From NCBI GenBank assembly GCA_049724395.1, contig JAUGWO010000315.1, forward strand, positions 1-36,101: a DNA stretch of 36,101 bases. The letters run 5' to 3'. Source of the stretch: Spongospora subterranea f. sp. subterranea (lineage: Eukaryota; Endomyxa: Phytomyxea; Phytomyxea; Plasmodiophorida). Below, piece after piece: positions 28,081 through 36,101 of this stretch. Within the stretch, counting starts at the first letter, position 1. Every line of letters begins with the position of its first letter. Below the pieces are notes generated by a model, which saw nothing but the letters and a program-made list of their open reading frames with translations, had not been told where the DNA came from and did not search any database. Both the position numbers and the translations under genes were made by a program.

Positions 28081-29678
28081 GATCACTCGATCCCATCCGA
28101 GGTCTTTTGAACCGACTCAGTCCCGGTTCCGTCCAGGCTACCGTCGCGAGCGATCCCAGACCTCGTGATTTCCGCCACTACTCTGCAGGGCAGGCACGAA
28201 TGCCCACCAGTGTGTGCCCCTCTAACCATACCAATATCGATACCAGGGAAACAGCACACGACGATGTCCCAAAATAATCACCAATCATCAGCCTATTCAG
28301 CACTTGTCGATTCTGGAGCATCATCCAACTTCATCGATAAACGATTTGCTCGCCAGCTGTACATTTCATTGATCAAGTTACGAACTACAATGGTCGTCCG
28401 CACGATTGAGGGGGCACCCATTCGGCAAGGCCAAGTTACCCATAGGACGACGCCTCTTCAGATCTCTACAGCAATGGGCGACGGTCCCATCTCCTTCTTC
28501 GTCATCGACTCCCCCATTTTCCCATCGTGTTAGGAATGCCTTGGATGGAGCACTACAACCCATATATTGACTGGAAGGCACGCCAGATTTACCGGAGCAC
28601 GGAAGAATCACAGGATCATCTCCTCCTGTCCTCTTCAGTGACCAAGGAACACGAGACGCCGCCCGCAATCCTCCCCGAAGCGTACCAGGATTACTGGGAC
28701 GTGTTCGACAAGGTCATGACCGATAAGTTACCACCTCGCAGACCCTACGATTGCCAGATTGAGTTGGAAAAAGGCAAGGCACCGCCTTTCGGGCCCAGTT
28801 ACCCTCTTTCGGAACGAGAAGCGAAAGCGCTCAAAGAGTTCATCGACGAGAACCTCCAGAAGAAGTTCATTACCAATTCGCGCTCTCCAGCAGGGGCTCC
28901 GATCCTCTTCGTGAAGAAAAAGGATGGTACTGTAGATGGTTTGAATCTGAAATCGACCAGATTGACTGTAAATTGGTAGGTCCTGTCAAGACGAACAAAG
29001 TTACATTTGTCATTTTTATTTTGGGCAATTTTAAATTGTATGTATGCAATAAAGTGCGCTGCGCACTTCTGAAGGTTTGACTGCGCAATTATGTTGCGCG
29101 CAATGCCGCAGTATAATGATTTTGAAACTGCGTGAATCTGCGGTATAACTTTTTGCGAATTGACCGGTAGGGCGTAGGCCGCCTTTGAAAAGCGACGAAA
29201 TCAAATCGCGATATATTGAAACATTACAGCGACGCGGTTTAGACAATGCAATATCAGTGTCGTCACTCAGAAGATGACGACCACTTTGTTGTTTTGGAAT
29301 CTGATTTGGAATCTGATTAATGGCTCTGCAGAATGGATGAAGCTGCTTAGGTTGACCAATAGTGTTTTGAACTGGACACCCGGGGCAGGCTCACATTCTA
29401 GAAAATCTCACACAGGGGCTGGATGGTATACAATCGGGCAAGAACGTGTGCATCAAGAAAGCAGTTTTCCGATAACAATTTTGATGTCAAAGGCGTTGTT
29501 CAGAAAGGCATTCGCCGAATCCTTACAGAAACAGGTGTCTGGCCGAATGCTGGGATACGTCTCAAGGACGCCAGCTTGCTTTTGTCAATGCAACCCGACT
29601 TCGTCTCCCAGCAAAAATTGTTGGAAGAAACAGTATCGCTGGCATCAGGTCTGATAATTTTCTATCCCAAGTTCTACC

Positions 29679-29683
29679 CGGAG
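29679..29683. repeat. Target-site duplication of element D (left copy)
   Basis: CGGAG just before the LTR at 29684; the same five bases follow the far end of the element at 31103-31107. Removing the insert leaves the transposase motif ...FYPKFYPE/FNWIKMFWG continuous, which confirms the boundaries. Confidence 0.88.
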
Positions 29684-30019
29684 TGTCAGGAGGCGCAACC
29701 CGATGAGGCACCCCTTCTCACCCGTTCTCTATTGTATCTAATACACAGTGTGCCGTGGAAACCAAACTGAGCACTAACCTCAGTTTGGTTAACGCCGTTT
29801 TTGAATCGAATTCTGTGTTGTTGTTCCTCGCCCCTAGATTCCTTCAGTCCACCGCTCCAGTTCCCGCTCCTCGCCCTAGTCCCCGTCTTTCGCCCCGTTT
29901 CCTTAGTCTCCCCGCTCCAGTTCCAGCTCCTCGCCCTAGTCCCCGTCTTTCGCCCCTAGTTTCCGCCCTGGTCTCCAGTTTCCGTCCATGTTCTTCCTTC
30001 CCCGACTTGGTTCATAACA
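29684..30019 (+). repeat. Element D 5' LTR (336 bases)
   Basis: Starts TGTCAGGAGGCGCAACCC and ends GGTTCATAACA, a standard TG...CA LTR. It contains a duplicated pyrimidine-rich block (GCTCCTCGCCCTAGTCCCCG, twice, near 29866 and 29926). The inverted copy lies at 30096-30464. Confidence 0.88.
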
Positions 30020-30095
30020 GTTTAACCAAACTCCATGGTATCTACTCGAAACCATTCCCCCTCGCCCGTTAGTCCACCCAATGTTGAATTCGCAC

Positions 30096-30464
30096 TGTTA
30101 TGAACCAAGTCGGGGAAGGACCGAACATCGGACGGAAACTTTTTCAGAAGAGATCCAGGTACTGACATGGTCACAACTTTGGCCCGCACACACCGGGACT
30201 CAGAATTACAAGTGCGAACTGTTTTTCAACGACAAAAACTATTCACCAAGACGGGGACTCTCGAGGAGCGGGAACAGAGCATCGATTAATGCTAGGATAC
30301 AGGAACAACAACGACTAAGAACTCGAGGTGCCACGACTCCCCTGTCGGCGTCATTTTAACCAAACTGAGGTTAGTGCTCAGTTTGGTTTCCACGGCACCG
30401 TGTGTATTAGATACAATAGAGAACGGGTGAGAAGGGGTGCCTCATCGGGTTGCGCCTCCTGACA
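30096..30464 (-). repeat. Element D second LTR, inverted (369 bases)
   Basis: The reverse complement begins TGTCAGGAGG and ends GGTTCATAACA. The first 110 bases are almost identical to those of the 5' LTR; the middle differs more, and the ends match again. It has no target duplication of its own, so it probably arrived by rearrangement and not by a separate insertion. Confidence 0.85.
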
Positions 30465-30968
30465 TTACATCCCCTTCAGATATAGGTCCGTCTTCCATAT
30501 CGATGGATTTCATTGTCAAACTTCCAAAATCACGCGGCTCAGACTCCATTTTGGTGGTTGTCGACCGTTTCAGCAAAATGGCTCATTTTACTCCTTGTAC
30601 GGAATCTTGTACTAGCACCAATCTCGCTTCTTTGATGTTTAACAATATCTTCAAGTTTTCATGGACTCCCTGACAGCATGATTTCAGATAGAGGTCCGCA
30701 ATTTATTAGCAAATTCTGGAAGCACCTATTGAAACAACTGAAAATTGACCGAAATCTATCGTCTGCGCGCCACCCTGAATCAGATGGTCAGACGGAACGT
30801 GTCAACCAAATTTTAGAACAATATTTGCGTTGTTATGTTAATACCTCGCAAAATGACTGGAGTTCACTACTTCCTATGGCCGAATTCGCATACAACAACA
30901 CCATCCACTCTTCAACTGGAATTAGCCCGTTTTTTGCAAATTATGGTTTTCACCCACGATTCGACTTT

Positions 30969-31102
30969 ACTTTCGCCCCTAGTTTCCTTAGTCCCCGCTC
31001 CAGTTCCAGCTCCTCGCCCTAGTCCCCGTCTTTCGCCCCTAGTTTCCGCCCTGGTCTCCAGTTTCCGTCCGTGTTCTTCCTTCCCCGACTTGGTTCATAA
31101 CA
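30969..31102 (+). repeat. Element D 3' LTR, end only (134 bases)
   Basis: Matches the last part of the 5' LTR almost base for base (CGCCCCTAGTTTCC through CATAACA). It is joined directly to integrase sequence on its left, so its beginning was lost in a deletion. Confidence 0.85.
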
Positions 31103-31297
31103 CGGAGTTTAATTGGATTAAAATGTTCTGGGGTGCTACAAAAAAGTTTACCGGAAAGCATTGCACGTATTCGTTAAGGATCTTGAAAGGGTCATTCCTA
31201 TTGCTTTGAAAGAGACATCAGTAGCAACGATGAGGCGTTTCGCTAGAAAATCATTTAGGTACATACATCGACTCATACCGGGAGAAGAACGGGGTAT

Positions 31298-31460
31298 TGT
31301 TAGGAACACTCCCATATATTCCTAACATTCGCGGCTTCGCCGCAGTTCCGCCGCAGTTTTCCGACAAGAATGACCTCTGGCTGGTCATTCTTGTCAACTC
31401 CTTGCATAGTCTGTATTAATACACTTCGGTTTATTTCAACGGATCTGGTTCCTCCTAACA
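31298..31460 (+). repeat. 5' LTR of Gypsy C (163 bases)
   Basis: A TG...CA segment with 8-base inverted termini, TGTTAGGA...TCCTAACA. It contains an inner inverted repeat (ACAAGAATGACC / GGTCATTCTTGT at about 31361-31395) and TTAATACAC. It interrupts the DNA-transposon sequence. The other LTR lies outside the window, so identity and age cannot be judged. Confidence 0.7.
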
Positions 31461-31475
31461 GTTTGACAAGAATTA

Positions 31476-31848
31476 TCTTCACGGTTTACGCACCGCTTTC
31501 AAGACAATCTTCACTGTTTACGCACCGCTTTCAAGACCATCTTCACGGTTTACGCACCGCTTTCAAGACCATCTTCACGGTTTACGCAACGCTTTCAAGA
31601 CCATCTTCACGGTTTACGCACCGCTTTCATGACCATCTTCACGGTTTACGCACCGCTTTCAAGACCATCTTCACGGTTTAGGCACCGCTTTCAAGACCAT
31701 CTTCACGGTTTACGCACCGCTTTCAAGACCATATTCACGGTTTACGCACCGCTTTCAAGACCAGCTTCACGGTTTACACACCGCTTTCAAGACCATCTTC
31801 ACGGTTTACGCACCGTTTTCAAGACCATATTCACGGTTTACGCACCGT
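31476..31848 (+). repeat. 32-base minisatellite, about 11.6 copies, in the leader of Gypsy C
   Basis: Unit TCTTCACGGTTTACGCACCG plus CTTTCAAGACCA, with few changes between copies (occasional A or G in ATATTC/AGCTTC, one GGTTTAGG). It lies between the LTR and the gag start near 31848. At 32 bases it is not in codon register. There are no spacers between units, so it is not CRISPR-like. Confidence 0.93.
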
Positions 31849-31849
31849 A

Positions 31850-33180
31850 TGTCCAGCCGCGAGCGATCTGAGTCAGTTCCAGCCAGGCCGCACGACCATC
31901 GAGATTTCCAGGTACCGACGGAACCTCCCCAGTTTGCTCAACCGTTGACGCCGGAGATCCAAGCGGTACTACATGCAGCATTCTCTCAGCAACAGCAAGA
32001 ATAACAGTTCCAACGGCAGTTGCAGGAATTGTCGCAGCACTACCAGCAGCGGTTGACCTTGCCAGAACCCAAAGTCCGCCTCCCAGATCCTTTCGACGGT
32101 TCCCGATCCACCCTGCGAGGTTTTATCAACCAAATATCAATGGTCATCACCCGTAAACCCAGGACATACGCCACGGATTCCGACAAGGTGATGTTGGTTG
32201 GGGACCTTCTCACAGGAAACGCTTTGCTGTGGTTCTCACCAATTTTCGAGCGACGGGATCCGTTGCTCCAGGATTTTGTCAGATTCATTGACGCGTTTCG
32301 GGCACGGTTCGAGGATCCGAACAAAGCAGTCACAGCCGCACGACGATTGGAGGCGCTACGCCAAGGTCGCCGCCCAGTCGCTACGTATGCCAGCGAGTTT
32401 CAGCTGCTGGTCACCGACGCAGGTTGGGACGGCGCTGCGACGCTACACCAGTTCCGAAAGGGCCTCAGCGAGGATGTGAAAGACTTGCTGTTGACGTGCC
32501 CGGAGCCAGCCGACTTGCTCGCCCTCATCATGACGGCCATCAGATGCGGCGATCGCCTATTTGAACGCGCCCAGGAGCGTCGAGGTCAGTCGCAAGTACA
32601 CCCACAGCGCCACCCCGAAGTCGATTCTGGGTCCGAATCCATGATGGTCGATTCGTTCAGAACCACCGGCCGCCCGCGACTGGATGAGTCGGAACGAACA
32701 CGCCGCCGGGAACACAATTTGTGCAGATATTGTGGAGATGCTGGCCATCCTACCGTAGCCTGCCCCCTATTGGCGAACCGAAACCGTTTTTCATCCAATA
32801 CATCACCATTTTCGACCTATAATGCTGAGCCACCTCTCCGATTAGCATCGTCATGTATGGATAACTCGTGCGAGACATTATTCAGTTCCCTTACATGGCA
32901 CCAATCCCAATCCACCCAACTACATTGTTTAATCGACAGTGGTGCGTCCTCTGCTTTTATCGACGCCACATTTGCCGAACGAAACAGCATCCCGCTCGTC
33001 CGACTTCCTAGACCGTTATCTGTTGAAGTTATCGATGGTCGCAGACTCTCTTCTATTACCCATCGAACATCGCCACTACGACTAGAGATCTCGGGCATCA
33101 AATCATTGACCAGTCTTTATGTCATTGAACGGGCTTACTATCCCATTATACTGGGGATGTCATGGCTTCACGAAATAAAC
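31850..33180 (+). CDS. Gypsy C part: gag and protease
   Basis: Gag begins near 31850 (MSSRERSESVPARP). It has Gln-rich coil sequence, then the capsid-type region (DPFDGSRSTLRGFINQI, ALLWFSPIFE, VATYASEFQLLVTDAGWDG, FRKGLSEDVKDLLL). A CCHC knuckle (CRYCGDAGHPTVAC) lies near 32725-32765. The protease follows (CLIDSGASSAFIDATF near 32925-32975; YPIILGMSWL near 33140). Gag packages the RNA and forms the particle; the protease matures it. Confidence 0.88.
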
Positions 33181-33329
33181 CCTGATTGGAAGGCCCGTAC
33201 AATCACCCCACGTTTTCCTATTACCGACAAGAGTGCCCACCTGTATACCGATAGGCCATGGCAACACAATGTATATTCGGCAACAATGACATCGAAAGCG
33301 AATGCAGCCTTACTCCCCCACAAGTATGG

Positions 33330-34720
33330 CGAATTCCAGGACGTGTTCGAGAAGAAAAACGCTGACCAACTGCCCCCACATCGCACATATGATTGCGCCA
33401 TCAACTTTAAAGAGGAGACTGGCCCGCTGCCATACAGGAAGGTCTACAAACTCGGCCAGACCGAACAAAAAGTTTTGCGCCAGTACATCGAAGACAACCT
33501 CAAGAAAGGATTCATTCGCCACTTCAAATCACCGTTAGGATCACCAATACTCTTTGTAAAGAAGAAGGACAACAGCCTCCCACTGTGCGTCGACTACCGC
33601 GATGTCAACAATATAACCAAGAAGGAGCCTTATCCAATTCCTGCTATCCAAAATATTTTAGCCCAACTGTCTTCTGCCAAAATATTCACGAAGATCGATC
33701 TACGAGGCGCTTACAACCTACTCCGAATCAAGGACGGCGACGAGTGGAAGACTGCATGGTGTTGCAAATATGGAAATTTCGAGTATACGGTAATGCCGTT
33801 TGGTCGAATGAACGCTCCCGGTTATTTTCAGAGGTTGATGAACGACGTTCTCCGTGAATACCTCGACAAATTTGTGGTTGTTTACCTCGACGACATTTTG
33901 ATCTACTCGGAGAGCGCGCCGCAGCACGACGTTAATGTTCGATTAGTACTTTCCAAGTTGCGTTCAGCTGGTTTATTTGCAAAACTGGAAAAATGCGTGT
34001 TCGACGCTCAGGAAGTCGAATTCCTCGGTTATCTGGTACCGACAGCAGCATCAAGATGGACCCAAGTAAGGTGGAGACTATCCTCGATTGGGCGACACCT
34101 TCAACAGTCAAGGACGTCCAAAGTTTCCTAGGCTTTGCTAATTTCTACAGGGAGTTCATCGTAGATTTCGCCAAAATATCTTCACCTTAGACGTCACTGA
34201 CGGAAAAAGATCAACCATTTGATTGGTCGGCCGCTGCCGAGTCCGCGTTCGTGACCCTGAAACGAGCGTTCACCACAGCGCCTGTTATGAAACATTTTGA
34301 CCCTATCTTACCTATAATTATTGAGACCGATGCGTCAGACTTCGCCCTCGGCGCCGTGATTTCGCAACCGCAAATAGACGGTAAATTACATCCTATTGCG
34401 TTCTATTCGAGAAAATTAACAGTTTCGGAATTGAACTACGATGTTCATGACAAAGAACTACTCGCGATCGTGGTAGCGTTTCAAGTGTGGAGACATTTTT
34501 TAGAAGGAGCACAGCACAAAATCATCGTGTACAACGACCACCAGAATTTGATTTATTTTACCTCGTCCAAGACTCTCAGTCGCCGACAAGCTCGTTGGTC
34601 ATTATCCTCGCTGAATATCCGTTCGTCATCGTGCACCGACCTGGTAGTCTATCAGGAAAACCAGATGCGTTGTCGCGGCGTCCCGGATACGAAATTCAAC
34701 CAACCGACCCTATCTGGAAG
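33330..34720 (+). CDS. Gypsy C part: reverse transcriptase and RNase H
   Basis: RT motifs are [74 protein letters not shown] and the active site [11 protein letters not shown] (near 33880). These are followed by VEFLGY. RNase H follows from about 34300 with [18 protein letters not shown] and HDKELLAIV, then NDHQNL. The RT is the typical fungal Gypsy form. Confidence 0.9.
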
Positions 34721-34799
34721 GTGCAGCGAAGATCTATACTTCAACCGGATCAGCTCTTACCTACTCCTGCAGCTACATTATGTGCCACGATGATTAACC

Positions 34800-36045
34800 C
34801 TTCTCAATCGATCGAGGAGCGTATCAAACTTAACCAGCAGTCGGACACCTTCGTCCAGGATATCATTTCAAGGCTTCCTGTGACAAGTTTTCGACTCGAC
34901 AACGGCATCCTCTACAAAGAGAAATCGCTGGTAGTGGTGGGAGAAGATTGCAAACTGGACATATTGAAGGCACGTCACGATGCCACAGCGAGTGGTCATT
35001 TCGGTATTTCTAAGACACTTAACTCAGTACGACGTACCTACTGGTGGCCTGGAATGTCCAAGTATTTCAAAAGGTTTTTTTTCTCCTGTGACACATGTGC
35101 TAGAGCAAAGTCCAGTCGCCATCAACCGCACGGTCTACTCTGCCCTTTACCGATCGCAGAGGACATTTGGCGCTCGATTACAATGGACTTCATTGTTAAA
35201 TTGCCGAAGTCTCGGGGGCACGATTCTATCCTGGTGGTGGTAGATCGTTTCTCCAAAATGAGCCATTTTATTCCATGCACCGAATCGATAAATGGGGCAG
35301 GTCTCGCCGAGTTGCTCTTGACGAATGTTTCAAATTACATGGGTTGCCCGACGAGATCATTTCCGATCGCGGACCCCAGTTCGTCTCGAAATTCTGGAAA
35401 CACCTGTTGGCTCGCTTCAAGATTGATCGCAAACTGTCCTCATCGCGACACCCCCAGACGGATGGGCAGACAGAAAGACTAAATCAAGTGTTGGAACAGT
35501 ACTTGCGCTGTTACATTAATTTCCAACAAAACAACTGGGTGGATTTGTTACCAGTTGCTGAATTCGCTTACAATAACGCAGAACATTCGGCGACAAAGAT
35601 GACGCCATTTTATGCGGTCTATGGTTCTCACCCCCGTTTCGACGACGCCACATCGTGTTCAGTTGCGACTCTTCCATCGGCTGATGAACGAGTCAACCAC
35701 ATCAATGAAGTTCGGATGTTCCTCAAGGCAGAACTACAACGCGCGGTTCGAGATATGAAACATTTCGCTGATAAGAAACGACTACCTCACCCGAACTACA
35801 AGGTTGGCGATAAGGTTTGGTTGAAATCGGAGGGTATTTCATCTGGCCGTCCTAGTTCTAAGCTGAGTAGTCGAAGATTAGGGCCGTACTCCATTACAGA
35901 GATGATCAACCCAGTGACCTACCGTTTATCCCTATCACATGACAGTCGGCTCCACAACGCATTCCATGTTGCACTACTGTCCCCACACAAGGAGAACGAG
36001 ATCCCAGAGCGCGTTTCAATCTCCACCTCCGCCTCTTATCCTTGA
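34800..36045 (+). CDS. Gypsy C part: integrase
   Basis: The zinc-binding H2C2 domain lies near 34975-35110 (HDATASGHFG, then WWPGMSKY, then CDTCARAKSS). The DDE core is in [26 protein letters not shown] and HPQTDGQTERLNQ, with NWVDLLPVAEFAYNNA after it. The C-terminal module reads YKVGDKVWLKSEGI, LGPYSITEMINPVTYRL and HNAFHVALLSPHKEN. It joins the cDNA to host DNA. A chromodomain starts just after, at the window end. Confidence 0.9.
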
Positions 36046-36101
36046 CTCTGACCACAAGGACCCATTATACATTGTCAATGAGGTACTGGGATTCTTGTTG
36101 G

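Larger units (their letters stand above)
26687..28930 (+). mobile_element. Gypsy B: left part of a decayed Ty3/Gypsy element
   Basis: A plus-strand fossil: gag from about 26860 (MPSTPDFSDPS...) with the capsid-type block SSRSVAIYAAEFRKIA, and a CCHC knuckle CLYCGGEHQLPSCPL near 27715. A 27-base minisatellite follows, then a protease (YSALVDSGASSNFIDKRF, about 28290-28345). The start of RT is at about 28720-28930 ([36 protein letters not shown]). The sequence stops inside RT at 28930, where a DNA transposon begins. The remaining RT, RNase H and integrase are not in the window and should lie beyond the nest on the right. It has about three breaks besides the insertion. It is the oldest layer of the nest. 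Confidence 0.82.
29684..31102 (+). mobile_element. Element D: rearranged, shortened LTR retrotransposon
   Basis: A 1419-base insert in the transposase gene, bounded by a CGGAG duplication. Its parts in order are a full LTR (29684-30019, TGTCAGGAGG...CATAACA) and the first codons of gag (MVSTRNHSPSPVSPP from 30034). A second LTR in inverted orientation follows (30096-30464). Next is an integrase piece (30465-30968: [51 protein letters not shown]). The last part is only the end of an LTR (30969-31102). Protease, RT and RNase H are gone. The integrase is close to that of Gypsy C (same group). It is not whole: two large rearrangements and one or two smaller breaks. Confidence 0.88.
28930..31297 (+). 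mobile_element. Fungal-type DDE DNA transposon, interrupted by LTR element D
   Basis: A transposon remnant inserted in the RT of Gypsy B; the junction is at a TA (28928-28929), the usual target of this superfamily. Transposase sequence reads KGIRRILTETGVWP, LLLSMQPDFVSQQKLLEETV and FYPKFYPE up to 29683. It resumes at 31103-31297 with FNWIKMFWGATKKFTGKHC, LERVIPIALKE and ATMRRFARKSFRYIHRL. Together this is the C-terminal part of a large fungal transposase family (pattern NQPDF...LEE...FYPKFHCELNFIE.FWGA.KR). The family's catalytic Glu (NFIE) is Lys here (NWIK) and frames change at least twice, so it is dead. The 28930-29270 part holds no clear motif. The right end is hidden behind Gypsy C. Confidence 0.75.
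31298..36101 (+). mobile_element. Gypsy C: near full-length Ty3/Gypsy chromovirus-type element, runs off window
   Basis: Inserted into the tail of the DNA transposon. It has an LTR, a 32-base minisatellite leader, gag, protease, RT, RNase H, integrase and the start of a chromodomain at the window edge (LYIVNEVLGF). It is the most complete Gypsy copy of the B/C/E group here. The coding region carries about five breaks, so it does not look whole, though long stretches are intact, suggesting a middle-aged to young copy. The bases before the LTR are GGTAT; this would be the target duplication to look for after the 3' LTR. Confidence 0.9.

Noticed and set aside
27724-28096. Minus-strand ORFs with repeats such as MEPGSEGTR
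   Set aside because: Antisense reading of the 27-base minisatellite inside a plus-strand Gypsy element.
29684-30464. 781-base DNA transposon with terminal inverted repeats of over 100 bases
   Set aside because: The inverted repeats are two LTRs in opposite orientation; there is no duplication around 29684-30464, while CGGAG brackets 29684-31102.
31476-31848. Regular 32-base repeats resembling a CRISPR array
   Set aside because: The units are directly head to tail with no unique spacers, and the context is an LTR element in a eukaryote.
31370-31871. Two plus-strand ORFs over the 32-base array
   Set aside because: They are artefacts of a stop-free repeat unit; no protein family and no start context.
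1-36101. tRNA or rRNA genes
   Set aside because: No complete A-box/B-box pair with a cloverleaf and no rRNA core sequence was seen; the T-arm-like stretch near 24480 lacks the rest of a tRNA.

Overview
This window is eukaryotic: genes carry short GT-AG introns, there are no bacterial-style operons, and most of it is transposable elements. A host gene for an LRRC56-like protein (a cilium/flagellum dynein-arm factor) implies a flagellated organism, while the style of the Ty3/Gypsy pol genes, the fungal-type DDE transposase and introns of about 57-125 bases point to a zoosporic fungus (chytrid-like or a near relative). That placement is an inference.

Layout. 1-681 is the AP-endonuclease domain of a LINE on the minus strand. 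It is cut by a recent LTR element (element A, 682-5956, minus) with identical 215-base LTRs and a 5-base target duplication. At 6267-7271 lies an intact Tc1/mariner-like transposase (+), whose stop codon overlaps that of a convergent, unrecognised 268-codon ORF (7268-8074, minus). 8.1-11.0 kb holds little that I recognise. 10995-13465 (minus) is a decayed Ty3/Gypsy element (E) interrupted by the 3' part of an RNase H-bearing LINE. 13.6-14.8 kb looks like a multi-exon membrane-protein gene, with a broken relative at 26.4-26.6 kb.

The host-gene island is 15.3-19.6 kb: a COA3-like mitochondrial protein (minus), the LRRC56-like gene (+), a small three-intron gene (+) and a ubiquitin E2 variant of the MMS2/UEV1 family (minus, two short introns). 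Just upstream of the UEV gene is a long imperfect palindrome (19841-20065). 20.2-26.7 kb is decayed: a Gypsy integrase/chromodomain tail, a 53-56-base minisatellite, a PIF/Harbinger transposase fragment, a possible two-exon small gene, a diverged tandem duplication and an unexplained 248-codon ORF.

26.7-36.1 kb is a nest of elements: Gypsy B is split by a fungal-type DNA transposon, which is itself split by a rearranged LTR element D (29684-31102, target duplication CGGAG) and then by Gypsy C (from 31298, running off the window). Three different minisatellites sit inside or beside these elements. The best candidate for something undescribed is the transposase plus convergent 268-codon acidic-tailed protein unit at 6.2-8.5 kb. 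The clearest structural result is the nested insertion series.
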